A stretch of 64,000 nucleotides of DNA. Source: Bacteroidales bacterium UBA5833 (lineage in GTDB: Bacteria; Bacteroidota; Bacteroidia; Bacteroidales; Lentimicrobiaceae). Position numbers and translations under genes: made by a program. The notes under the pieces are model-generated. The model did not search any database, was not told the DNA's origin, and was given only the letters and a program-made list of their open reading frames with translations. The stretch is from NCBI GenBank assembly GCA_002433025.1, contig DJGZ01000039.1:1-64000 (forward strand). Reading direction: 5' to 3'. Position 1 is the first letter of the stretch; every line of letters starts with the position of its first letter. Shown piece after piece: positions 16,986 to 25,090 of this stretch.

Positions 16986-17819
16986 TCAGGCCTTGGTATA
17001 ACAGGCAACAACCCAGTTGTTCTTAACCCTGTGGCTTTTGTAAAGCATATTCAAAGTTGAAGCCTTTCCGGTGATCAGTGGAAGATCTTCCTGGTAAAAT
17101 CCGCTCATCAGCAGCAATCCGCCGCTATCAAGGCAGTTCACGTACGACTGCATATCGTTGAGCAGGATATTCCGGTTGATATTGGCAATGATCACATCGA
17201 ACCTCAGGTTTTTCAGCATGCCGGCATCACCCTGATAAACGCTTATCCCGGGCTGTTTATTTCTTTGGACATTTTCGAGGGCGTTGTGATAAGCCCATTC
17301 ATCATTGTCGATGGCCGTTACTTCAGCAGCCCGGCGCATGGCAGCAAGAATGGCCAGCACGCCGGTACCGCAGCCCATATCGAGCACCTTTCTGCCGGCC
17401 ATTTCAGTCTCAAGCATCACCTCAATCATCAGTGAAGTAGTTTCATGGTGCGCCGTTCCGAACGACATTTTCGGCTCAATTACAATCCCGAACTCAATAT
17501 CGTTTTTTGCCGGATGAAACGGTGCCCTGATGTGGCAACGCCCGGCGATGGTCACCGGGTCGAAATTTGATTCCCACACGGCATTCCAATTCTCATCAGG
17601 CACCAGCCGCCAGGTATAGTTTACTTCGGTACCTGCAGGCCACAACTCCTCCGTATTAAGTATTGCCGGATCAAAGTCCTGCGCAGGAATATAAGCCAAC
17701 AGGCCTTCCGTGGTTTCTTCGAAGCTCTCGAAACCAAGTTCACCCAGCCGGGCCATCAGGATTTCGGCAAAAGCAATCTCCCCTGCCGGAAGGCTGCAGT
17801 TAAGTTCAATATATTCCAT
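16986..17819 (-). CDS. prmA: Ribosomal protein L11 methyltransferase
   Basis: SAM-dependent enzyme that trimethylates ribosomal protein L11. The 277-residue protein has the N-terminal L11-recognition domain (start MEYIELNCSLPAGEIAFAEI) and a C-terminal Rossmann domain with VLDMGCGTGVLAILAAMRRA, the acidic AIDNDEWA, and the N-I-N-x-N-I-L-L motif near DVIIANINRNILL, diagnostic of PrmA. Length is close to the usual 280-290. It lies 19 nt downstream of tpiA and is probably in the same operon. Confidence 0.94.
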   Translation of the reverse strand: MEYIELNCSLPAGEIAFAEILMARLGELGFESFEETTEGLLAYIPAQDFDPAILNTEELWPAGTEVNYTWRLVPDENWNAVWESNFDPVTIAGRCHIRAPFHPAKNDIEFGIVIEPKMSFGTAHHETTSLMIEVMLETEMAGRKVLDMGCGTGVLAILAAMRRAAEVTAIDNDEWAYHNALENVQRNKQPGISVYQGDAGMLKNLRFDVIIANINRNILLNDMQSYVNCLDSGGLLLMSGFYQEDLPLITGKASTLNMLYKSHRVKNNWVVACYTKA

Positions 17820-17838
17820 AACGGGAAGGTTAATAAAT

Positions 17839-18597
17839 TCAGAAGCTGTTCACAATCTTAACAAAATCTTCCGCTTTGAGCGATGCACCGCCGATAAGGC
17901 CTCCATCCACATCGGGATTGGCAAAAAGCTCACGGGCATTTGCAGCATTACAGCTACCACCATATAAAATGGTTGTGTCATTTGCGGCTTGTTCGCCAAA
18001 ATGCGAGGCAAGCACCTTACGTATAAAGGCATGCATTTCCTGCGCCTGCTCCGGGCTTGCCGTGCGGCCGGTTCCGATGGCCCATACCGGCTCATAAGCG
18101 ATCACAACCTTTGAAAATGTATCGGCATCAAGTCCTGACAAAGCTTCGGAAATTTGTTTTTCAACCACCTGGAAATGCCTGCCGGCTTCACGTTCTTCAA
18201 GCACTTCGCCACAGCAGTATATGGGGATAAGCTCATGCCTGAGCGCCTGTAGTATTTTTTTACCGATCAGCTGGTCATGCTCTCCATAATAGGTACGGCG
18301 CTCGGAATGTCCCAGAATAACATAATCCGCCCCCGTGGATCGGATCATGGCTGCTGAAATTTCTCCGGTATAAGCGCCTGCCTCATGTTCGCTCAGATTC
18401 TGCGCGCCGCAGCTGAAATCATGTTCAGTGGCAACATCGTTGGCCAGTTCAAGGTACAATGCCGGCGGACAAACAACCACTTCAACATCGCCGGGGCGCC
18501 CGCTGATCAGTGCATCCGCAATGCTAAAAAGCAGGTCCTCCGCCTCTTTGAAAGTTTTATTCATTTTCCAGTTACCGGCAACAATTTTCTTTCTCAT
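17839..18597 (-). CDS. tpiA: Triosephosphate isomerase
   Basis: TIM-barrel enzyme interconverting dihydroxyacetone phosphate and glyceraldehyde-3-phosphate in glycolysis. The 252-residue protein has the N-terminal GNWKMN with the substrate Lys, the electrophilic His in LGHSERR, the catalytic Glu and loop 6 in AYEPVWAIGTG, and the phosphate-binding YGGS and DGGLIGGASL near the C-terminus. It follows the permease gene by 27 nt and precedes prmA by 19 nt. A DUF1599-DoxX-tpiA order is, as I recall, conserved in Bacteroidales. Confidence 0.97.
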   Translation of the reverse strand: MRKKIVAGNWKMNKTFKEAEDLLFSIADALISGRPGDVEVVVCPPALYLELANDVATEHDFSCGAQNLSEHEAGAYTGEISAAMIRSTGADYVILGHSERRTYYGEHDQLIGKKILQALRHELIPIYCCGEVLEEREAGRHFQVVEKQISEALSGLDADTFSKVVIAYEPVWAIGTGRTASPEQAQEMHAFIRKVLASHFGEQAANDTTILYGGSCNAANARELFANPDVDGGLIGGASLKAEDFVKIVNSF

Positions 18598-18624
18598 AAA
18601 TCAGATTTTAAACAGTTTAAGAAT

Positions 18625-19704
18625 TCAGGCCAGTCTCACGCGCGGATCGAGCAGGCCGTAAATAATATCCACAAAAATATTAATAATCACCAACATTACA
18701 GCTATGAAAAGCACGGCACCCATAACCACGGGGAAATCATACTTTTCAAGACCGTTAACGATGACAACGCCAATTCCTTTCCAGTCGAACACGTATTCCA
18801 CAAAGACAGCCCCGGCCATCAGCGAGGCAAACCATCCCGATACAGCAGTAACCACGGGATTCAATGCATTGCGGAGGGCATGGCGCGTGATTACCCTGTA
18901 ATAGCTCAGCCCTTTTGCCCTGGCAGTCCGGATATAATCCTGCGAAAGCACCTCAAGCATCGAGTTTCGCGTTAGTCCGGTGATCACGGCAAGCGGCCTG
19001 ATGCCAAGGGTCAGGGCCGGCAGGATCAGGTTTTTCAGGTCTAGGTATTCACCACGCCCGAAATCATCCACCGTAAACAGAGAACCAAACATATTCAGAC
19101 CGGTGAAATCAGCCAGTACAAAAGCAAATATCCATGCCATCAGGATTGCAGCAAAGAAGGAAGGTAATGACATCCCGAAAACGGAAATAATCAGCGAAAT
19201 ACGGTCTATCCAGGAACCTTTGCGGACGGCTGAAACAATCCCGGTAAATATTCCCACGATGGCTGCAAAGCCCATGGCTACAACGGCCAGCAGCATGGTA
19301 TTGGGAAATGCCTGCCCGATGATCTCCGAAACCTTGCGCTTACTCTGATAAGAACGCCTCAGATAGGGCTTTTTGAGCAGCACCCTGGTGTCACCGGCCG
19401 AAACCAGCGTTAAAAAAGGCGCATACCGCGTACTGTCGGGGAACCACATCGACGAATGATCTGCAACATTATGTAATGAAACCGGAGAAAGATCATTCAG
19501 AAATCCGAGGTACTGAACCATCAGCGGCCGGTCAAGCCCCAGTTCCCTGTTTATCGCTTCCACCGAAGCCATATCAGCCCGCTGCCCCAGCATCATCCTT
19601 GCCGGATCCCCCGGTAGCACGTTAAAAAGCAGAAAAACCAGGGTAATCACCCCGAAAAGCACAAACAACCCATAATACAATCTTTTCAGAATAAATCTGT
19701 GCAT
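18625..19704 (-). CDS. DppB/OppB-type ABC transporter permease, orphan
   Basis: A 359-residue inner-membrane permease of the peptide/nickel ABC importer family. It starts MHRFILKRLYYGLFVLFGVI, has the early motif NVLPGDPARMMLGQRA, about six membrane helices, and the cytoplasmic EAA-type loop near ARAKGLSYYRVITRHALRNA that docks an ATPase. The C-terminus LLDPRVRLA is typical. No partner permease, ATPase or binding protein is in this window. It is inserted between doxX and tpiA with gaps of only 5 and 27 nt, so it is part of the run. Partner subunits must be encoded elsewhere. A large periplasmic loop (about residues 75-135) is longer than in DppB. Confidence 0.88.
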   Translation of the reverse strand: MHRFILKRLYYGLFVLFGVITLVFLLFNVLPGDPARMMLGQRADMASVEAINRELGLDRPLMVQYLGFLNDLSPVSLHNVADHSSMWFPDSTRYAPFLTLVSAGDTRVLLKKPYLRRSYQSKRKVSEIIGQAFPNTMLLAVVAMGFAAIVGIFTGIVSAVRKGSWIDRISLIISVFGMSLPSFFAAILMAWIFAFVLADFTGLNMFGSLFTVDDFGRGEYLDLKNLILPALTLGIRPLAVITGLTRNSMLEVLSQDYIRTARAKGLSYYRVITRHALRNALNPVVTAVSGWFASLMAGAVFVEYVFDWKGIGVVIVNGLEKYDFPVVMGAVLFIAVMLVIINIFVDIIYGLLDPRVRLA

Positions 19705-19709
19705 TCTGC

Positions 19710-20831
19710 TTAAAGAGGTTTTACCAGGCTTTGATACTCCTGCTTAAATTCCTGATAGTCAGGAAAATCATTATGATGCCATTTATCGATTACAATCCCG
19801 TCTTTTAGCACCAGGAGTCCGGGATTTGCCCTGACCATTGTTTTCAGCGCGATATCGTCGGCAAGAAAAAAATCATAATTCAGTCCGAGTGCCGCTTTCA
19901 CTGAATCAATCTCCGGCTGCAGCGAACTGGTGAGTGCAATAAAACCATAACCATCCGATTCAGCGAGCGCTGCAAATCCGACCATTTCCTGAAGGCCCTT
20001 AGTGCTCGCCTTCTCAAGATCCCAGGCAACCAGCAGAAACTGAAAATCAGGATTTCTTATAAAAGTTTCCGTGTAATCATTGCCTTCAGCATCCAGAATC
20101 TGCAGATCATGCCCCAGGAAGGTGTTCGGATCTTCAACGCGCTGGTCCACAAACTCCCACTGCGACATCCATACTGAATCATTGTAAGGATAATCAGGCG
20201 ACAAATACTCCTTTGTTTCTCCGGTATATTTATTCCTGTAAGTCAGATAATACTTCACCGGCTCCGGATTTTCAATATACATTTTGTTGCCGACCTTCCA
20301 TTCCATAAAGTCTATCAAAGGAAGATGCCTGTAACAATAGATACATAATCCAGCAAACAGGATGGCTGAAACCAGCGCTGTTCCGTAAGCGGATAAATTG
20401 CTGAACAAATCCCTGGTTTTCTTCCGCCAGATAAAAAGCAGAATCGTAAAGCCCAGCAGTACCAGGTTCTTATAAAATGTCTGCCAGTTCGTTAAAGTAA
20501 TGGCATCCCCGAAACAGCCACAATCGGGCACCGGATTGTAAATGGCGTCAAAAAAAGTAAGGATGGTAAAAAACGTCATTATCCCCATCAGGAGCCAGGC
20601 ATTTACCCTGGGTTTGAGGTTAAAGAGCACCACAACACCCATCACGAATTCCATGGTGCTGAGCAGTATTGAAAGCACCAGCGCCAATGGCATCATCCAT
20701 TCGGCGCCCCAGGCAATAAAATAATCTTCAAGCCGGTATGCCATACCCAACGGATCAATGCCTTTAACAAATCCTGAAAAAATAAAAACGAGTCCGACAA
20801 GTATTCTTGAAATAAGGTGAAGCAACTTCAT
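19710..20831 (-). CDS. DoxX-family membrane protein with thioredoxin-like C-terminus (BT_3928-like)
   Basis: A 373-residue protein. Residues 1-175 form four to five membrane helices of DoxX/MauE type with the motif FSGFVKGIDPLGMAYRLEDY at the N-terminus and the cysteine pair PDCGCFG in a loop near 105. The C-terminal half (from about 230) resembles a thioredoxin-like or peroxiredoxin-like fold without an obvious CxxC. The family occurs across Bacteroidales as BT_3928-type proteins; a role in periplasmic redox chemistry is plausible but inferred. It is separated by 47 nt from DUF1599 upstream and by 5 nt from the permease downstream. Confidence 0.85.
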   Translation of the reverse strand: MKLLHLISRILVGLVFIFSGFVKGIDPLGMAYRLEDYFIAWGAEWMMPLALVLSILLSTMEFVMGVVVLFNLKPRVNAWLLMGIMTFFTILTFFDAIYNPVPDCGCFGDAITLTNWQTFYKNLVLLGFTILLFIWRKKTRDLFSNLSAYGTALVSAILFAGLCIYCYRHLPLIDFMEWKVGNKMYIENPEPVKYYLTYRNKYTGETKEYLSPDYPYNDSVWMSQWEFVDQRVEDPNTFLGHDLQILDAEGNDYTETFIRNPDFQFLLVAWDLEKASTKGLQEMVGFAALAESDGYGFIALTSSLQPEIDSVKAALGLNYDFFLADDIALKTMVRANPGLLVLKDGIVIDKWHHNDFPDYQEFKQEYQSLVKPL

Positions 20832-20878
20832 TTTAAGTAATTTTTAGCAGATTAACATCAGAATGCATTTTAGGTTTA

Positions 20879-21433
20879 TCAATCCTCATGCTTCATTTCA
20901 CTCAGTTTAATAAGGGCAAATACTGCATAATTTATGATATCATAGTAGTTTGCATCTACTCCCTCTGAAATAAAGGTTTTCCCTTTATTATCCTCTATCT
21001 GTTTGACCCTTAGCAGTTTCATAAGAATGATATCCGCAAGTGAGCTGACCCTCATGTTGCGCCAGGCTTCGCCGTAATCATGGTTCTTATCCATCATCAG
21101 TGATTTAGCCTGGCTGACGTATTTATCATACAGTTTCTCAACTTCACCATGATCCATATCAAGATCCTCGCCATCTCCGGGTTCAAGCTGTATCAGTGCA
21201 ATTACGGCATAATTCACAATTCCGATAAACTCCGGCCATTCGTCTTCACCGATTTTATGGGTGCCTTTACCCTGAATACTCCGGATACGGTTTGCCTTGA
21301 TGTAGAGCTGGTCGGTAAGCGATTCAGGCCTCAGCACCCTCCAGGCAGTCCCGTAATCCTTCATCTTGGTTAAAAATATATCTTTGCATGCAAGTATTGC
21401 CGAGTTGTATTGTTTGTTGGTGTCAACAGCCAT
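20879..21433 (-). CDS. DUF1599 domain protein
   Basis: A 184-residue soluble protein made of two similar halves, each with a conserved K-(D/N)-(H/Y)-(D/G)-x-(A/E)-W-R pattern: KMKDYGTAWRVLRPESLTDQ in the first and KNHDYGEAWRNMRVSSLADI in the second, and each ending in YAV(I/F)ALI. This internal duplication is characteristic of DUF1599. The H/Y-D-x-x-E/A-W-R residues resemble metal-dependent NTP-pyrophosphatase-like (all-alpha) folds, which is inference. It opens the minus-strand run that leads to plsY and is divergent from folP with only 36 bp between starts. Confidence 0.88.
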   Translation of the reverse strand: MAVDTNKQYNSAILACKDIFLTKMKDYGTAWRVLRPESLTDQLYIKANRIRSIQGKGTHKIGEDEWPEFIGIVNYAVIALIQLEPGDGEDLDMDHGEVEKLYDKYVSQAKSLMMDKNHDYGEAWRNMRVSSLADIILMKLLRVKQIEDNKGKTFISEGVDANYYDIINYAVFALIKLSEMKHED

Positions 21434-21469
21434 ATTTGTTTGATTATTATATAATTAATCCTTTCTGTA

Positions 21470-22360
21470 ATGCCGGTTTCTTCAACCAATTCGCCCGATA
21501 AAGGTACAGAATTTTCGCAAAAGCGCTCAATCGGATGCGGCAGAATGCAACTGTACCTCTCTGAACCGGTGGTGATGGGGATTCTGAATATTACCGCTGA
21601 TTCATTTTTCGATGGTGGTAAATACCTCACTGAAAAGGCCATGCTCAGCCGGGTTGAAACCATGCTTGACGAAGGGGCTGCGATCATAGATATCGGAGCC
21701 GTATCCACAAGACCCGGATCAAAGGCTGTCTCAGCCGGCGAAGAATTATCCCTGATTGCAAAATCGGTGAAAACCATTGCCGTTCAGTTTCCTGAAGTCA
21801 TTATTTCAGTGGACACCTACCGTTCGCAGGTGGCCCGGATGGCCGCAGCGCAGGGCGCCCATATCATCAACGACATTTCCGGCGGAACCATGGATCCGCT
21901 GATGCATGAAACCATTGCCGGACTGGATGCTGCTTATGTGCTGATGCACATTCAGGGAACACCGGAAAACATGCAGGACAATCCGGTATATGAAGACGTC
22001 AGCAGAGAGGTTGCACGGTTTTTCGACCGGCAGCTGGAAATCCTCACATCCCTGGGGAAATCAAATATCATTCTTGATCCGGGATTCGGTTTCGGTAAGT
22101 CGGTTGCCCACAATTTTGAACTGCTGAACAATCTTGAAAGGTTCTGCGATTATCCCTATCCATTGATGGCAGGGATTTCCAGAAAATCTATGATTAACCG
22201 GATATTGAACACCACTCCCGCTGAAGCGCTGAACGGAACCACTGTGCTGAACACCATTGCCCTGCTCAAAGGCGCCCTGATTCTGAGGGTACACGATATT
22301 AAACCGGCAGCGGAAGCCATTAAATTGGTAACCGCCATGAAACAATCCGGCCGAAAATAA
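21470..22360 (+). CDS. folP: Dihydropteroate synthase
   Basis: Catalyses condensation of p-aminobenzoate with dihydropterin pyrophosphate in folate synthesis; the sulfonamide target. The 296-residue TIM-barrel protein has VMGILNITADSFFDGG, the pterin-pocket GAAIIDIGAVSTRPGS, SVDTYRSQVA, the DPGFGFGKS motif and ILRVHDIKPAAEAIKL at the end with the R-x-H phosphate ligands. The canonical NxTPDSF reads NITADSF here (Pro to Ala). The ATG at 21470 adds about 20 residues before the conserved start region; a later start is possible. It is followed 27 nt later by the c-di-AMP cyclase gene. Confidence 0.95.
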   Translation: MPVSSTNSPDKGTEFSQKRSIGCGRMQLYLSEPVVMGILNITADSFFDGGKYLTEKAMLSRVETMLDEGAAIIDIGAVSTRPGSKAVSAGEELSLIAKSVKTIAVQFPEVIISVDTYRSQVARMAAAQGAHIINDISGGTMDPLMHETIAGLDAAYVLMHIQGTPENMQDNPVYEDVSREVARFFDRQLEILTSLGKSNIILDPGFGFGKSVAHNFELLNNLERFCDYPYPLMAGISRKSMINRILNTTPAEALNGTTVLNTIALLKGALILRVHDIKPAAEAIKLVTAMKQSGRK

Positions 22361-22361
22361 C

Positions 22362-22369
22362 TAAGTTTG
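22362..22369 (+). promoter_or_regulatory. -7 element upstream of the diadenylate cyclase gene
   Basis: TAAGTTTG, a perfect TAnnTTTG located just after the folP stop codon. Its TTG at 22367-22369 is in frame with dacA but is read here as promoter, giving dacA a transcript of its own in addition to readthrough from folP. Confidence 0.45.
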
Positions 22370-22387
22370 CAAAAAAGTAACGCTGTA

Positions 22388-23203
22388 ATGCCCGAACTGC
22401 TGATTCCCTTCTTTATCAACCTGCGGCTGCTCGATATCATTGATATCCTTTTGGTTGCATTTATGCTTTACGAATTATACAACCTGGTAAAAGGCACGGC
22501 AGCCATCAATATCCTGCTTGGCATCGTTGCCATTTTCCTGGCCTGGCGACTGGTGAGGATCCTTGAAATGGAACTGTTGACGGAAATTCTGGGAGCCTTT
22601 ATCAGCGTCGGATTTATCGCCCTGATTGTGGTATTTCAGCCCGAAATCAGGAAATTCCTCTTACTTTTAGGTACACCGGCCTTCATCAGAAAAAACCACC
22701 GCCGTTTCCTTTTCTGGAAAATACGCTATGCCAATGACGAGAACCTGAGTATTGACCCCATTGTGCAGGCATGCCACAAAATGGCCAATTCAAAAACCGG
22801 GGCACTGATCGTGATCGGAAAAATTCACGAACTTGAAGAATACATCAATACGGGAGAAACGCTGGATGCCAGGATTTCGGAACAACTCATTGAAAATATC
22901 TTTTTCAAGAACTCTCCTTTGCATGACGGGGCGGTTATCATCATCAACAACAAGATCAAAGCAGCCAGTTGCATTCTTCCTGTTTCGAAAAGCGAGGAAC
23001 TGCCGGTGCATGTCGGGCTGAGGCACCGGTCTGCAGTCGGGATTACGGAAAAATCTGATGCCATTGCCATTGTGGTATCCGAGCAAACAGGTAAAATTTC
23101 CTGGGTGAAGGAAGGTAAACTAAGCCCGGGGGTTCAGCCTTCGAAACTCAAAACACTGCTCGAAGAGGAATTTAATCCCGATGCGGGGAGCAGCAGGCAA
23201 TAA
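22388..23203 (+). CDS. dacA: Diadenylate cyclase, CdaA/DacA type
   Basis: Synthesises cyclic di-AMP from two ATP. The 271-residue protein has three N-terminal membrane helices (about 10-80) followed by the DAC (DisA_N) domain. The catalytic DGA is at 180-182 (PLHDGAVII) and RHR at 212-214 (LRHRSAVGI), both intact. Start at ATG 22388 is preferred over the upstream TTG, which belongs to a -7 box. In Firmicutes cdaA is linked to cdaR and glmM; here the neighbour is folP, an arrangement I recall from Bacteroidota. No c-di-AMP phosphodiesterase gene is present in the window. Confidence 0.95.
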   Translation: MPELLIPFFINLRLLDIIDILLVAFMLYELYNLVKGTAAINILLGIVAIFLAWRLVRILEMELLTEILGAFISVGFIALIVVFQPEIRKFLLLLGTPAFIRKNHRRFLFWKIRYANDENLSIDPIVQACHKMANSKTGALIVIGKIHELEEYINTGETLDARISEQLIENIFFKNSPLHDGAVIIINNKIKAASCILPVSKSEELPVHVGLRHRSAVGITEKSDAIAIVVSEQTGKISWVKEGKLSPGVQPSKLKTLLEEEFNPDAGSSRQ

Positions 23204-23231
23204 ACTCAAACGTTCATCCCAATGACAAAAA

Positions 23232-23249
23232 GCCGGATCAGTTTCCGGC
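23232..23249 (-). terminator. Terminator overlapping the stop codon of the TPR-like lipoprotein gene
   Basis: On the minus strand a 6-bp stem GCCGGA/TCCGGC encloses a 6-nt loop containing the TGA stop codon, followed by TTTTT. The hairpin therefore starts within the last codons of the gene. Confidence 0.6.
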
Positions 23250-23768
23250 CTGCTGTGCTGCGCGCGCTTCAAATTCCCTGATCAGCTCTTCGGGCGACTT
23301 GCCCAGATTGTCAATGGCAGCCTGTGCATCATCAGCCAGGTCATGTTCCGGAAAACGTGAAAGAAAATCCTGATATGTCTTCAGCGCCAGCCCGAGGTTA
23401 CTCAGCTGGTTTTCATATATGTAGGCCTTCAGAAATACCGTTTCAGGAATCCGCGAATATTTAGGATACTCATTCAGCATACGATCGGTTAACTGCATGG
23501 CCAAAGCCCCGTTGTTTATGCCCATACTCAGGTTAATCGCCTTGTAAAGATAAAGCGGAGCCATAGTATCGGCAGCGTGGTTATCAACAAAAGCCGTATA
23601 TGCATCCAGCAGGCCCGCCAGTTTTTCGGGATCAGGGCGTGCAGCCTGATCAGTCAGCTCTTTTTCAAGGGTTTCAATGGCGGTCATCTCCTTCTTTATA
23701 CCCGAAGTGCATGCAAATGCAAAAACCATGATCGAGAACGCAACCAATGGAAAAAGTGTTCTTTTCAT
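23238..23768 (-). CDS. Lipoprotein with TPR-like helical repeats
   Basis: A 176-residue protein. The start ATG at 23768 gives MKRTLFPLVAFSIMVFAFAC, a lipoprotein signal with the lipidated Cys at residue 20; the longer frame from 23882 is rejected because it would bury the signal. The mature part is helical with TPR-like segments, for example YLYKAINLSMGI and a final LALKTYQDFLSRFPEHDLAD, the YbgF/Tol-type T-x-x-x-x-F-L-x-x-x-P-x-x-x-x-A-x-x-A motif. A scaffold role in the envelope is inferred. A -7 box lies at 23790-23797 and a terminator overlaps the stop codon, so it is monocistronic. Confidence 0.8.
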   Translation of the reverse strand: MKRTLFPLVAFSIMVFAFACTSGIKKEMTAIETLEKELTDQAARPDPEKLAGLLDAYTAFVDNHAADTMAPLYLYKAINLSMGINNGALAMQLTDRMLNEYPKYSRIPETVFLKAYIYENQLSNLGLALKTYQDFLSRFPEHDLADDAQAAIDNLGKSPEELIREFEARAAQQAGN

Positions 23769-23789
23769 CCTTAAAATTTTTATGTTTGA

Positions 23790-23797
23790 CAAACTTA
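23790..23797 (-). promoter_or_regulatory. -7 promoter element of the TPR-like lipoprotein gene
   Basis: Minus-strand TAAGTTTG, a perfect TAnnTTTG, 21 nt before the ATG at 23768. Confidence 0.5.
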
Positions 23798-23943
23798 CTA
23801 TAAATATGTTTGAGCCGCGAAAACCCCCCTCCCGGCCAAAGATACGCCAGGCCCTGAAAACCCGGTAAAACTGATCATACATTGAATGGCAACAATTTGC
23901 AAGGAATTCTCAGATTGGTAAGAAACGTATTCCGTATCCGGAA

Positions 23944-24510
23944 TTATTTTTTCTTTACCAGGGGGAAAAGCATCCTGTAATCAGTTTTCACCAGGCCTTT
24001 GGTGATATCGGTCAGTTTACGCTTCAACATAATTTTACGTAAAGGATTGATTCTGTCAACAAACAAAATTCCTTCAAGGTGATCATATTCATGTTGCATC
24101 ACCCTCGCCAGCACTCCGCCTATGACTTCATCGTGATAATTGAAGTGCTCGTCATAATACTGCATATGAAGCTCCGTCTTCCTGAGCACATCCTCCCTGA
24201 TTTCGGGAATACTCAGGCATCCCTCATTAAATGACCACTCCTCCCCTTTTTCCTGAATGATGCGGGGATTGATAAAAACCCTTTTCAGGTTTGTTTCACC
24301 GGGGAAATCTTCGGCATATGGCGTTGCATCAATGACAAAAAGCCGTATGCTCCTGTTTACCTGCGGGGCAGCCAGACCCACTCCGTTGGAGGCGTACATG
24401 GTTTCGAACATATCCGCAATGAACTGCTGAAGACCGGGGTAATCCTTATCAATGTCCACTGCTTTCTTACGCAGGGTCGGGTGCCCGTAGGCAACAATAG
24501 GCATGATCAT
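23944..24510 (-). CDS. def: Peptide deformylase
   Basis: Metalloenzyme that removes the N-formyl group from nascent proteins. The 188-residue protein has all three motifs: NGVGLAAPQV (motif 1), EGCLSIPEI (motif 2, with the metal Cys) and QHEYDHLEG (motif 3, HExxH). Two in-frame ATG codons at 24510 and 24504 are equally possible starts. It lies 31 nt downstream of ruvX and is likely cotranscribed with it. Confidence 0.96.
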   Translation of the reverse strand: MIMPIVAYGHPTLRKKAVDIDKDYPGLQQFIADMFETMYASNGVGLAAPQVNRSIRLFVIDATPYAEDFPGETNLKRVFINPRIIQEKGEEWSFNEGCLSIPEIREDVLRKTELHMQYYDEHFNYHDEVIGGVLARVMQHEYDHLEGILFVDRINPLRKIMLKRKLTDITKGLVKTDYRMLFPLVKKK

Positions 24511-24541
24511 TCTTTAACTGTCTTAAAATTGCAATAAACTG

Positions 24542-24985
24542 TCATTCAGCGCTTCCATTACGGTTAAGGTTGAATGACTGTATTTCGAGAAAGGACTGAA
24601 GTATAATTGCGGCACTGACCATGTCCACAATACTTTTATCCCTCCGGTCCTTTTTCTTTAAACCGGACTCAAGCATACTGCGTTGAGCCATTTTTGAGGT
24701 GAACCGCTCGTCAACCCGTTCCACAGGAATTTCAGGGAACTCACGGGCAAGCAACCTGACAAACGGATCGATGAATTTAACCGACTCCGACACCTGATTG
24801 TTCATCTGCCGGGGTTCCCCCACCACAAACAAGTCAACCCGTTCACGTTTCAGATATTCCTTAAGAAAAACAATAATATCTTTCGAATGAACAGTGGTGA
24901 GCGGCGAGGCAATGATCCGGTTTTCATCGGTAACTGCAAGCCCTACCCTTTTTTGCCCGTAATCAATCGCCAGAATTCTTCCCAA
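24542..24985 (-). CDS. ruvX: YqgF/RuvX, putative pre-16S rRNA nuclease or Holliday junction resolvase
   Basis: A 147-residue RNase H-fold protein starting MGRILAIDYGQKRVGLAVTD, with the first catalytic Asp in AIDYG, then VVGEPRQMNN and VERVDERFTSKMAQ (second acidic motif) and the final KSIVDMVSAAIILQ. The family processes pre-16S rRNA ends and was also proposed to resolve junctions. The start is a TTG at 24985; no ATG gives the conserved N-terminus. It is upstream of def and divergent from dapD. Confidence 0.92.
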   Translation of the reverse strand: MGRILAIDYGQKRVGLAVTDENRIIASPLTTVHSKDIIVFLKEYLKRERVDLFVVGEPRQMNNQVSESVKFIDPFVRLLAREFPEIPVERVDERFTSKMAQRSMLESGLKKKDRRDKSIVDMVSAAIILQSFLEIQSFNLNRNGSAE

Positions 24986-25064
24986 AGTCTTGTTATTTAA
25001 TGTAAATCGCTGCCATTTGGTTCTGCAAAATTAGCAATAAAGCCATTAAGGATTAAAAAATCGC

Positions 25065-25072
25065 TAAATTTG
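25065..25072 (+). promoter_or_regulatory. -7 promoter element of dapD
   Basis: TAAATTTG, a perfect TAnnTTTG, 18 nt before the ATG at 25091. The in-frame TTG at 25070 is part of this box, not a start codon. Confidence 0.55.
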
Positions 25073-25090
25073 ACCCATAATTCGCTGAAA

